From a bacterium (GTDB lineage: Bacteria; Calditrichota; Calditrichia; RBG-13-44-9; J042): a stretch of 44,787 nucleotides of DNA. Position numbers and translations under genes: made by a program. A model generated the notes under the pieces. That model ran no database searches and was not told the DNA's origin. It saw nothing but the letters and a program-made list of their open reading frames with translations. The stretch lies in contig WFTQ01000107.1 in the NCBI GenBank assembly GCA_015485355.1, forward strand, positions 1-44,787. The letters run 5' to 3'. Numbering within the stretch: the stretch's first letter is position 1; the number at the start of each line of letters is the position of its first letter. Below are positions 7,704 to 15,315 of this stretch, piece by piece.

Positions 7704-9350
7704 TTAAAATGCATATTTTTGGAGTTCCTTGGGCACAAACCAGTTGGAAATCGGATTCAATCGGTAGTAGTAAGTGTATTCATCCCGAAACACGGACCGG
7801 ACGTTGTGGAAGCGGCTGCTTACGGCAACAATGATTTTACGGTTGAAAAAGAGAAAAATGGCCGGCAAATCACGGCGCACGTACAACTGAAACCGTTTAA
7901 GCAGTTCTTTGCGGATTTTTTCGTCCCGGTAGGAGACGTTAAAGATGCGATCGATGTGCCGGTTTCGATAATTGGGGTTTTTGAATTCGCCCCGCAGAAT
8001 GTTAAAATAAAAATATTCTACGGCCTCGAAGGGATGTTCCGGATCGTAGATGTATTTTCCGATCAGACATTCATAATCGCCCTTTTGTATGGCCAGAGCT
8101 TTTTGGCTGCGATCCAGGGGCACGGGTTGGACGTTGATGTTCAAATCACCCAGAAAAACCTTAATGCTGCGAACGATGTTTTCTTCCAGAATCGACTTTC
8201 GGGTGAAAAACAGTTTAAAAGAGAGGGGCTCGCCGTTTTTTTCCAGTATCCCGGTGCTGCGATTCAGGATCCAGCCGTTCCGCTTCAGCAACCGCATGGC
8301 CTGGGTGGGATTGTACTCGTCCTGAAAGGCGCCTCCGGCAAAGTGGGGGCTGTTTTCATCGAATAAAGTCAGGGCTATGTTGCCGTTTTTCTCCAGAATG
8401 CGCCGGGTAATTTGTTTCCGGTTGATACCCATCAAAATGGCCCGGCGTACCTCGGGTTCGGTGAAAGGGAATTTGTGTAAATTGAATAACAAGTAGTAGA
8501 GTTTCTTCTCCGGCCGCGGAACGGAGAAGACGATGATTTTTCGGCCCATCAGCTGGTTGATGCGTTGGGCCGTTGAAACCTCGGGCAATTCGGCAAAGTC
8601 GATCTCTCCGTTTACCAGGGCATCCACCATCTGCTGCTCATCGTCGAAAAATTTAATCTGGATGCGATCTAAAAACGGCCGCCCGGAATAGTAGTGGGGA
8701 TGATAGCGGAGATAAATCGCCTTGGCGGAACGGAATTGATAGGCGAATGGTCCCAGGCCCATGGGACGTTTTTCGTCGAAGATGGCCAGCCCCTTTTCCA
8801 GACCATCACCATAATAACGCTGAGAAATGATGGGCACGTCATTCAGTTTGCGATTGAAATCCGCGTCGGGCACATAAAGTTCGAAGACGATTTCCAGGTC
8901 GCCCACGGTACGCACACTTTTAATATTCTGAAAGTTTATACGACGATTCAAGATGTGCCCACCAAATTTTTTGAGAAATTCGAAGGTGAATTTGACATCG
9001 GTGTTGCGAACGTCGGTACCGTCGTGGAAGATGATATTGCGTTTGAGCACCATCCGCCACACTTTGTTGGCCTTGGGTCCCGAGGTAAAGACGAATCGAT
9101 CGACTAAGGTAGGGGGGGCCACCATTTTATCGGGACGCTGGATCAAACCGCCCCCAAAAAGCAGGCCGATGACATCCCGCTGCTCAGGGGAATCGATCTC
9201 AAAGGGATTCAGTCCCATAGCCGGATCGCCCAGCATCCCGATGATCAATTGATCGCCATAGGCTTCCGTGATTTCGAAAGACAACTGGGCCGGCAAGGAA
9301 CCCCACGCCAGGAGCAGTATGCCTACCAGTACAGGTACAAATTTTTTCAA
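7704..9350 (-). CDS. Extracellular solute-binding protein family 5 (oligopeptide/nickel type), orphan
   Basis: A 548-residue exported protein. It has a signal peptide (1-21, ending SLPAQ) and no lipobox cysteine, so a soluble periplasmic form is expected. Family-5 features run through it: NPFEIDSPEQRDVIGLLFGG, MVLKRNIIFHDGTDV (the family's W/F-H-D-G-T element), MGLGPFAYQFRSA and EVRRAILMGINRKQI. Length matches DppA/OppA proteins. The start is TTG (9350): AAAGGGAG lies 9-10 bases upstream and the signal peptide begins cleanly there. No permease or ATPase gene is nearby. It heads an operon with a dCache kinase and an NtrC-type regulator, so it may serve as a ligand-presenting co-sensor, which is inference. 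Confidence 0.9.
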   Translation of the reverse strand: MKKFVPVLVGILLLAWGSLPAQLSFEITEAYGDQLIIGMLGDPAMGLNPFEIDSPEQRDVIGLLFGGGLIQRPDKMVAPPTLVDRFVFTSGPKANKVWRMVLKRNIIFHDGTDVRNTDVKFTFEFLKKFGGHILNRRINFQNIKSVRTVGDLEIVFELYVPDADFNRKLNDVPIISQRYYGDGLEKGLAIFDEKRPMGLGPFAYQFRSAKAIYLRYHPHYYSGRPFLDRIQIKFFDDEQQMVDALVNGEIDFAELPEVSTAQRINQLMGRKIIVFSVPRPEKKLYYLLFNLHKFPFTEPEVRRAILMGINRKQITRRILEKNGNIALTLFDENSPHFAGGAFQDEYNPTQAMRLLKRNGWILNRSTGILEKNGEPLSFKLFFTRKSILEENIVRSIKVFLGDLNINVQPVPLDRSQKALAIQKGDYECLIGKYIYDPEHPFEAVEYFYFNILRGEFKNPNYRNRHIDRIFNVSYRDEKIRKELLKRFQLYVRRDLPAIFLFFNRKIIVAVSSRFHNVRSVFRDEYTYYYRLNPISNWFVPKELQKYAF

Positions 9351-9377
9351 AAGAATACTCTCCCTTTAAATCAAAGT

Positions 9378-9406
9378 ATATTAAAAAAAACCCGTACGAA
9401 AATCAA
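9378..9406 (-). promoter_or_regulatory. Sigma-70-type promoter of the solute-binding protein/two-component operon
   Basis: On minus, TTGATT (9406-9401) and TAATAT (9383-9378) are separated by exactly 17 bases including a run of eight T. The -10 end is 27 bases before the TTG start at 9350, with the AAAGGGAG ribosome-binding site in between. This is the best housekeeping promoter match I found and should drive the three-gene unit 9350-4462. Confidence 0.65.
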
Positions 9407-9912
9407 TTCCTGTGGGGGAAATTTTCTTTGGCTCGCCTGTTCAACAAGGTTTTTTACAAAGCGGCCGCTTACCGATCGGGCGGCACCGGGATTCCGGGAT
9501 TCAACCGGCGGCGATCGCCGGAACTTTTCCCTACGGCCGGGTTCTCCCGCGGGTGCCGTAAATTTTAGTAAGGTGTGGGCGGCCAAGCCGTAAAAGCCGC
9601 CGCATAATGGTGGGGGTTGCAGCGTCCGGGCGGTTTCGGGCGAGCGCGTTGTTTGTCCGCCAATGACAGCATAATCCCTCGGGGAGGGTTTGTCTTTGCC
9701 GATCGTTTCCCGGGCTGCCGAGCCGTTCCGCCTTTCCGGAATCACGGCGGGACTTCTCCATCCAAGCGAGGTCGGACAAAAGGGCATGCCCACCCCGATG
9801 TGAAAGGTCCACCCGGTCACCCGGAGGGATCGCTACAATTTGCCCCGCCAAAAGGTTGTTTTCAGGAACAGAATGTTGCATTTTACCGGACAACCGATAA
9901 GGATACTGAACA
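9407..9912. other. Non-coding GC-rich divergent spacer with nested inverted repeats
   Basis: About 500 bases between the minus-strand sensing operon and the plus-strand NUDIX gene. Open frames here read as low-complexity, GC-driven translations without family features, so I call it non-coding. It holds nested inverted repeats: CGGCACC (9481-9487) can pair with GGTGCCG (9552-9558), enclosing CCGGCG-GCGAT-CGCCGG (9505-9521). A small CCCTC/GAGGG hairpin lies near 9677-9689. CCGGG/CCCGG words are frequent. A structured RNA is possible but not shown. Confidence 0.45.
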
Positions 9913-10425
9913 ATGGCCCGGAACAGTGCAGGCTTGTTGCCGTTTCGGCGCAAAGAAGGGCGTATCGAAGTCCTGTTGGTGCATCCCGGCGGGCCGTTCT
10001 GGGCCAGAAAAGACACACATGCATGGTCTTTTCCCAAAGGGGAATACGGCCGGGAGGAATCCCCTATACAGGCAGCCAGGCGGGAATTCCGCGAAGAAAC
10101 GGGATGGGAGGCCCGGGGCGAATTGTTTCCCCTGGGAGAGGTCCGGCAAAAGGGCGGAAAGCGCGTTACCGCCTGGGCTTTCGAAGGAAATTTTGATCCC
10201 GAAAGTTTGATCAGTAATACCTTCGAAATGGAATGGCCGCCGCGCTCCGGTAAAATCCAACCATTTCCCGAAGTGGACCGAGCCGCCTGGTTTCCTCTGA
10301 GTATCGCCCGGCAAAAGATCCATCAGGGTCTCTTACCGTTTCTGGACAGACTGGAGCGCATCCTACAAGAAGCCAGCGGCCAGGACAATCCAACGAACTC
10401 ATCCCATCCATGCTCCCATCGATGA
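9913..10425 (+). CDS. NUDIX hydrolase
   Basis: A 170-residue protein with a perfect Nudix box, G-x5-E-x7-REFREETGW, at residues 43-65. These residues bind the divalent metal and catalyse cleavage of a nucleoside diphosphate linked to another group. The preceding strand (GLLPFRR, VLLVHPGGPFW) and HAWSFPKGE match the predicted NTP pyrophosphohydrolase/YfcD-like group whose proteins begin SAGLLPYR. TAAGGA lies about 9 bases before the ATG. The C-terminal 20 residues are polar and probably disordered. Substrate cannot be read from the sequence; dinucleoside polyphosphates or damaged nucleotides are plausible. It is the first gene of the plus-strand block. Confidence 0.92.
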   Translation: MARNSAGLLPFRRKEGRIEVLLVHPGGPFWARKDTHAWSFPKGEYGREESPIQAARREFREETGWEARGELFPLGEVRQKGGKRVTAWAFEGNFDPESLISNTFEMEWPPRSGKIQPFPEVDRAAWFPLSIARQKIHQGLLPFLDRLERILQEASGQDNPTNSSHPCSHR

Positions 10426-10505
10426 TCCCGGAACAACGGACCCGCCCGTCATTATCGTCGACCAATGGCAACCGGGACCTTCCCGGCACCCGAAAATCCG
10501 GGGCA

Positions 10506-10528
10506 CCGGGAAAACTATTTTTTCCCGG
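10506..10528. terminator. Perfect hairpin between NUDIX and trmB genes
   Basis: CCGGGAAAA (10506-10514) and TTTTCCCGG (10520-10528) form a 9-bp perfect stem with a 5-base loop. A second small hairpin, CCGGG-acctt-CCCGG, precedes it. It lies about 80 bases after the NUDIX stop. There is no clean U-run after the stem, so a terminator role is only probable. Confidence 0.35.
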
Positions 10529-10613
10529 AAATCTGCGGAGCGATCCCTCACCAGACAAAGGCCCACTCACTTCCGAATTCACCTCAGGAGTATCATTCCC
10601 AACAATTTGTTCC

Positions 10614-10643
10614 TTGATTTTTCCCGGGGTTTCTCTCTATTTT
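10614..10643 (+). promoter_or_regulatory. Candidate sigma-70 promoter for trmB
   Basis: TTGATT (10614-10619) and TATTTT (10638-10643) are spaced 18 bases apart, ending 45 bases before the trmB ATG at 10689. The region turns AT-rich just here after a GC-rich spacer. The match is moderate. Confidence 0.35.
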
Positions 10644-10688
10644 TACGCGTTCAATTGAAACAACGAATCATTCGATTGCGATTCTGAT

Positions 10689-11642
10689 ATGAGAAAGTCC
10701 ACCCTTGCCCGGTGCTTCCAATACGAGATTTTTCCTCGACGGGCCACGCGATTCCCCCTATCCTGGGACGACATATTCTCTCGATCCGCGCCCTTATTTG
10801 TGGAAGTCGGATTCGGCAATGGAGCCTTTTTAATCCATTGGGCCCGAGAACATCCCGAAGGAAACTTTGTGGGCATAGAGATTTCCCTGGAGTCGCTTGA
10901 GCGGGCGCAGCGACATATTTTTCAGGAAGGTTTACGTAACATTCGGGTCATCCATGAAGACGCTCGCTTTGCACTGAGGGAATTTTTCGCCGACAACAGC
11001 ATTCGCCATCTAATGATGAATTTCCCGGATCCCTGGCCGAAAGAGCGCCACCGGGAGCGGCGCGCCTTAAGCAGCCATTTTGTTCATATCCTTGGCGCCG
11101 TTTTAGAACGGGACGGTCGATTCGAATTGGTCACGGATCAGGAATGGTATGCCCAACAAGCCCTGGAATTGTTTCAGGGATTCCCCTATCTTGCCGTCGA
11201 ACGGGTGGAAAACAATCCTCTGCGCCCTGTTCAAACGAAATATGAAAAAAAGTGGCGCCGGACGGGCCGGGACATTTTCCGGGTAATCGCCCGAAAAGTC
11301 CAACCCACTACCGTAAAACGCATCATCGAGGGAGGAACCATGCCCCATATCCTTATTCCTGACAGACCCATTACAGTTCAACATATTCACTCCTTAGAAA
11401 ATCTCCAAAAAGAGGTGCCCAATCACTTTTTTATCGTCAAAGAAAGTTTCGCCTCCCCGGACGGGAAAAAATTTCTCCTGCTGATCATCACCCGGGATTA
11501 TGATTATCAACAAAAATTCTATATCACCGTGGTCGCCCGTCAAAACGGATGGATTGTTAAGCTGGAGTCGACGACTCAACCCTACCGGACTCCTGCGGTG
11601 AAGATGGCGGTTCAGGAGATCGGCCGGCGTCTTTTGGCCTGA
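10689..11642 (+). CDS. trmB: tRNA (guanine-N7-)-methyltransferase with C-terminal extension
   Basis: Makes m7G46 in the tRNA variable loop using S-adenosylmethionine. The SAM-binding glycine motif is VEVGFGNGAF (38-47), followed by GIEIS, and the hallmark NFPDPWPKERHRERR begins at N111. Most bacterial TrmB proteins are 200-240 residues. This one is 317: after about residue 205 it has an extra domain of about 110 residues with a beta-rich pattern (FFIVKESFASPDGKKFLLLI; FYITVVARQNGWIVKLES). A C-terminal extension is also known in some thermophile TrmB proteins. There is no strong ribosome-binding site, but the first ATG gives the expected N-terminus. Downstream, 241 bases separate it from recJ. 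Confidence 0.92.
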   Translation: MRKSTLARCFQYEIFPRRATRFPLSWDDIFSRSAPLFVEVGFGNGAFLIHWAREHPEGNFVGIEISLESLERAQRHIFQEGLRNIRVIHEDARFALREFFADNSIRHLMMNFPDPWPKERHRERRALSSHFVHILGAVLERDGRFELVTDQEWYAQQALELFQGFPYLAVERVENNPLRPVQTKYEKKWRRTGRDIFRVIARKVQPTTVKRIIEGGTMPHILIPDRPITVQHIHSLENLQKEVPNHFFIVKESFASPDGKKFLLLIITRDYDYQQKFYITVVARQNGWIVKLESTTQPYRTPAVKMAVQEIGRRLLA

Positions 11643-11883
11643 GCCCGGAGAAGGTCAACCATTGCCCCGCCGGCGCCGATAATAAAGAGGCGCCCAAAGA
11701 AGCTGATTTTAGGGTGGAAGTTGTGGCAGAATTTTCTTATTTTAATTTGGGTGGGGAATTGTCACTTTCGAAGAAACTGATGAACCCTTGTTGGAAGCGC
11801 GTGGGCAAGCATGCAAGCACGAACCTTTTGTTGGCAAAAAAGAAAGAGAGTAAAAATAAAAAATCAGGTAAGCAGGTGTATGA

Positions 11884-13584
11884 ATGGATTACAAATGGGT
11901 TATCAATTGCGATTATGACGAGGAGGAGGTTGCGCGCCTTGCTCATGAATTAGGCATCCCCGAGCTGCTTTCCCGAATTTTACTCAAACGGGGAATAGAT
12001 TCGTTTGAGAAGGCCAAAATCTACTTTCGGCCGAATCTGGAGGAGCTGCACGATCCCTATCTGATGAAAGACATGGACGTTGCGGTGGATCGCCTGGTGG
12101 AGGCACTGGAAAAAGGGGAAAAGATATTGATCTATGGCGATTACGATGTGGATGGTGTCAGCGGTGCCTCCTTGCTTTATCTCGCCTTATCCCGATTAGT
12201 GGGACCCAAAGTGGCCTACTACATTCCCGACCGGATGACCGAAGGCTACGGTCTGTCCAACCGGGGGATCGAACTGGCCCACCAGGAAGGGGTATCTTTG
12301 ATTCTCACCATCGATTGCGGTGTCACCGCCATCGGAGAGATTCAATATGCGGCGGAGCGGGGCATCGACGTAATCGTGTGTGATCATCACCAGCCGGGCG
12401 ACGAATTGCCGCCGGCCGTGGCGGTGCTGGACCCCAAACGACCGGACTGTGCTTATCCTTTCAAGGAGTTGGCCGGTGTGGGGGTAGGCTTCAAGTTCCT
12501 GCAGGGGTTGTATAAAAAACTGGGTTTACCCGATGCCGAACTGGATGAATTTTTAGACATTGTCGCCATCGGCAGCTGTGCCGACATCGTGCCGCTGATC
12601 GACGAAAACCGAATTTTTGTACGGCACGGCCTAGACCGGATCAATTACAACCCCCGGTACGGGGTCAAGGCGCTGCTGGAATCGGCGGGAGTGGATAAAC
12701 GGGAACTCAGCGTCGGTCTGATCGTCTTCATGATCGCCCCGCGGATCAATGCGGTAGGCCGGATGGGCGACGCCCGCCGGGCCGTGCAACTCTTTACGGC
12801 CCGGAGCCTACAGGAAGCCCGCACCCTGGCCAAAGAACTGGAACGCGAAAATCGCAATCGTCGCAATGTCGACGAAATCACCTTTAAAGAGGCCCTGGAC
12901 ATTGTGGAAACTCGACTGGACCCGGCAAATGACTACGCTTTCGTTCTCTATCGCCGCGACTGGCATCCCGGGGTCATCGGCATTGTGGCCTCCCGCATCG
13001 TAGAACGCTACTATCGTCCAACCATCATGATCTCCATCGTGGACGGTATCGGAAAGGGCTCCGCCCGCAGTATCGCCAATTTCAACATCTACGAGGCCAT
13101 CAAGGAATGCTCTCACCTACTGACGGGATTCGGGGGCCACAAGTATGCCGCCGGGTTGACCATTGATGAAGCAAACATCCCTCAATTCGTCGAATGTTTC
13201 AAAGAAGCGGCCCGGCAAAAATTGCAGCCGGAGGACCTGATTCCCCAGATGCAGATCGATTGCGAAGCCCAGTTAAACCACTTCGACGACCGTTTCATCC
13301 GTTTATTGAAATTGATGGGCCCTTTCGGCCCCATGAACATGCGACCGGTATTTGTCTCGCGCAACGTCCGGGTGGTGGGCGAACCGACGGTTGTCGGCCA
13401 CAATCACCTGAAAATGCGTCTGGAACAAAACGGGGTTCAATTCGATGCCATCGGCTTTAATCTGGCCGATCATCTGGAGCTGGTGCGGCGGAAAAACGGA
13501 CGAGTCGACTGTGCCTATGTACTGGAAGAAAGCCACTGGAACGGCCGGAAAGAAATTCAAATTCGATTAAAAGATATCAAATGA
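11884..13584 (+). CDS. recJ: Single-stranded-DNA-specific exonuclease RecJ
   Basis: A 566-residue DHH-family 5'-3' exonuclease for recombination and mismatch or excision repair. All metal-binding motifs are visible: GDYDVDG (85-91), TIDCG (142-146), CDHH (166-169), IGSCADIVPL, and APRINAVGRMGDA. These are followed by DHHA1 elements HPGVIGIVASRI, GSARS and GGHKYAAG, then the C-terminal OB-fold. Length is typical. GCAGGTG upstream of the ATG acts as a weak ribosome-binding site. A possible promoter (TTGGCA at 11831, TAAAAA at 11855, spacing 18) lies just upstream. Confidence 0.97.
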   Translation: MDYKWVINCDYDEEEVARLAHELGIPELLSRILLKRGIDSFEKAKIYFRPNLEELHDPYLMKDMDVAVDRLVEALEKGEKILIYGDYDVDGVSGASLLYLALSRLVGPKVAYYIPDRMTEGYGLSNRGIELAHQEGVSLILTIDCGVTAIGEIQYAAERGIDVIVCDHHQPGDELPPAVAVLDPKRPDCAYPFKELAGVGVGFKFLQGLYKKLGLPDAELDEFLDIVAIGSCADIVPLIDENRIFVRHGLDRINYNPRYGVKALLESAGVDKRELSVGLIVFMIAPRINAVGRMGDARRAVQLFTARSLQEARTLAKELERENRNRRNVDEITFKEALDIVETRLDPANDYAFVLYRRDWHPGVIGIVASRIVERYYRPTIMISIVDGIGKGSARSIANFNIYEAIKECSHLLTGFGGHKYAAGLTIDEANIPQFVECFKEAARQKLQPEDLIPQMQIDCEAQLNHFDDRFIRLLKLMGPFGPMNMRPVFVSRNVRVVGEPTVVGHNHLKMRLEQNGVQFDAIGFNLADHLELVRRKNGRVDCAYVLEESHWNGRKEIQIRLKDIK

Positions 13585-13724
13585 AAAAGTCCCGGGAAAA
13601 CGGGAGGCGAACCCATCGCCAGTCCATGCCGCTTCGGCAAAGCGAGCCGGAATGATCGGGATGCATTGATCCTATCGGATTCCCATAGCAAGCGGCGGAA
13701 AGAGCAACGGACTTGTTAAAATCC

Positions 13725-14681
13725 ATGAAAGAATTTTTCGACACACTGCGCCGGAAGCGAGAGGAAAAAGGGATCACCTTGCAGGAACTCCATCGTCGAA
13801 CCCGCCTGCCCCTTGCCTTTCTGGAGGCCATTGAAAACGGCGAGATGGAGCAAATCCCCCGGGGATACGAAAAAATTTATCTGCGCCGCTATGCCCGAGA
13901 AGTGGGGCTGGACCCCGATGAAGTGACGCGGGATTATGACCTGATTACCGGGCAACTGGTGGTTCCCCCTGAAGAAGAGACGGCACCGGGGGATGCTCTC
14001 CCCCCACCGGCCGGAACAACCGGAGCGTCTCCCACGCCCAGGGGAAAGCGGGCTTCGCTGGCGGAGCGCTGGAAACAGCAACTGGAAAAACTGGACCTGG
14101 ACCGCTGGTACAAAGTGTTTTGGGCGGGATTCGCCACCCTTATTCTGGCTGTGGTAGGCTTTTTCACCTATCAACAATACCAATTCGAAAAGGGCAACCG
14201 AATTGAAATTCGGGAGATCACCATTTCGGAAATGATCAACGAATTGCAAAAACAGGATAGTCTGCTGACGCCCCAATTGTCCGGCAACACCATTCTCCGC
14301 AGCCCCGGACCGTCGCGCCTGGTAGTGGCGTTGAAAGCCATTCAACGCACCTGGGTTCGGGAAATACGGGATTATCAGGATACCACCGAATACATACTTC
14401 CGGCCGGCATCCAGCGGCGCATCGAGGCCCGGGATCAGGTGAAGCTGATGCTGGGTCGGGCCGATGGCGTGGAAATCTGGCTCAACAACCGGAAACTGGA
14501 GCCGCTGGGCACGGCCAATCAGGTGGTGTTAAGCCTGATCCTCAGCCCCCAGGGGATTCTGGAAAAACGATTAAAAACCGTTCCCCCCAAGCCCGAACCG
14601 GCTCAGGACACCGTTACCATCCGTCAGGAGTTTCAATTGCGCAGGGTGGACGGCCGTCGGGATACCCTTCAAATTCAATAA
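13725..14681 (+). CDS. RodZ-like helix-turn-helix membrane protein
   Basis: A 318-residue protein with a cytoplasmic Xre-type HTH_25 domain (1-70, GITLQELHRRTRLPLAFLEAI), a Pro/Gly-rich linker (90-115), one membrane segment (about 131-150) and a periplasmic DUF4115-type domain (about 185-270, TWVREIRDYQDTTEYIL, GVEIWLNNRKLEPLG). This is the layout of RodZ, which links MreB filaments to the rod-shape wall synthesis complex. I start at ATG 13725; a TTG at 13713 in the same frame would add four residues. The C-terminal tail after DUF4115 is short and charged. The neighbours include envelope genes but no mreBCD. Confidence 0.85.
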   Translation: MKEFFDTLRRKREEKGITLQELHRRTRLPLAFLEAIENGEMEQIPRGYEKIYLRRYAREVGLDPDEVTRDYDLITGQLVVPPEEETAPGDALPPPAGTTGASPTPRGKRASLAERWKQQLEKLDLDRWYKVFWAGFATLILAVVGFFTYQQYQFEKGNRIEIREITISEMINELQKQDSLLTPQLSGNTILRSPGPSRLVVALKAIQRTWVREIRDYQDTTEYILPAGIQRRIEARDQVKLMLGRADGVEIWLNNRKLEPLGTANQVVLSLILSPQGILEKRLKTVPPKPEPAQDTVTIRQEFQLRRVDGRRDTLQIQ

Positions 14682-14793
14682 AATTTGCAAGATATCTCCC
14701 TCGGTTTTTAAATAAGCCCTTCTTTTTTTATCCTTCGTTGTGTAAATTTGACCTTCCATGGGAAGGATTGACCCGGATGGAGATGGAAACGAC

Positions 14794-15315
14794 ATGAAAT
14801 ACTGGATGGCTCTGATGACACTCCTTTCGATAATCGTCTATTCTTGCGCCACCCGTGCGTATCGACCCACCTCGACACCCGTAACCCTAGACGGTGAATC
14901 CATGCTGGTGGGGGAGGTTTCCTTCCAAGACATCCTGCATCTTTACCCCGACTGGAACAGCGTTTATCAACACAGCGAGGTACCCGATTCTATTGTTCAA
15001 CAGATAAGGGCCATCCGACGCCCCATAACCCTTTTGGTCTTTTTGGGCACGTGGTGTGGGGATTCCCGGGACGGCGTCCCCCCGTTTCTAAAAATCATTC
15101 AACACGCTCACAATCCCAACCTTCGCGTTATCCTCTACGGAGTGGACCGGCAAAAACTCGATCCGGACGGGCTGGCCGTTCAATATCACATCGAACGCGT
15201 CCCGACATTTATTGTACTTGAAAATGGGGTCGAAATCGGTCGAATGATCGAATTTCCAGAAAAAACATTTGCCGAAGACTTCCTGGAAATTCTGGCATCG
15301 TCAAGCAATGAATAG
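14794..15315 (+). CDS. Thioredoxin-fold lipoprotein (WCGDS active-site variant)
   Basis: A 173-residue protein with a lipoprotein signal peptide (MKYWMALMTLLSIIVYSC; lipidated C18) followed by a thioredoxin-like domain. The redox site reads WCGDS (87-91): the first cysteine is kept but the second is Ser, so it cannot cycle a disulphide alone. The cis-proline loop is VPTFIVLENG. WCGDS thioredoxin-like proteins are a recurring group. I start at ATG 14794, because the lipobox then sits at the usual distance; the upstream in-frame ATG (14758) would put 12 polar residues before it. Its stop overlaps the start of the gamma-glutamyltransferase gene by 8 bases, so the two are translationally coupled. 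Confidence 0.82.
   Translation: MKYWMALMTLLSIIVYSCATRAYRPTSTPVTLDGESMLVGEVSFQDILHLYPDWNSVYQHSEVPDSIVQQIRAIRRPITLLVFLGTWCGDSRDGVPPFLKIIQHAHNPNLRVILYGVDRQKLDPDGLAVQYHIERVPTFIVLENGVEIGRMIEFPEKTFAEDFLEILASSSNE

Noticed and set aside
9617-10210. Several overlapping open frames across the spacer before and within the NUDIX gene.
   Set aside because: Only the frame starting at 9913 has a Nudix box; the others are GC-driven shadows.
11714-11953. A 79-codon frame before recJ.
   Set aside because: It overlaps the recJ start, has no ribosome-binding site and no protein-like pattern.
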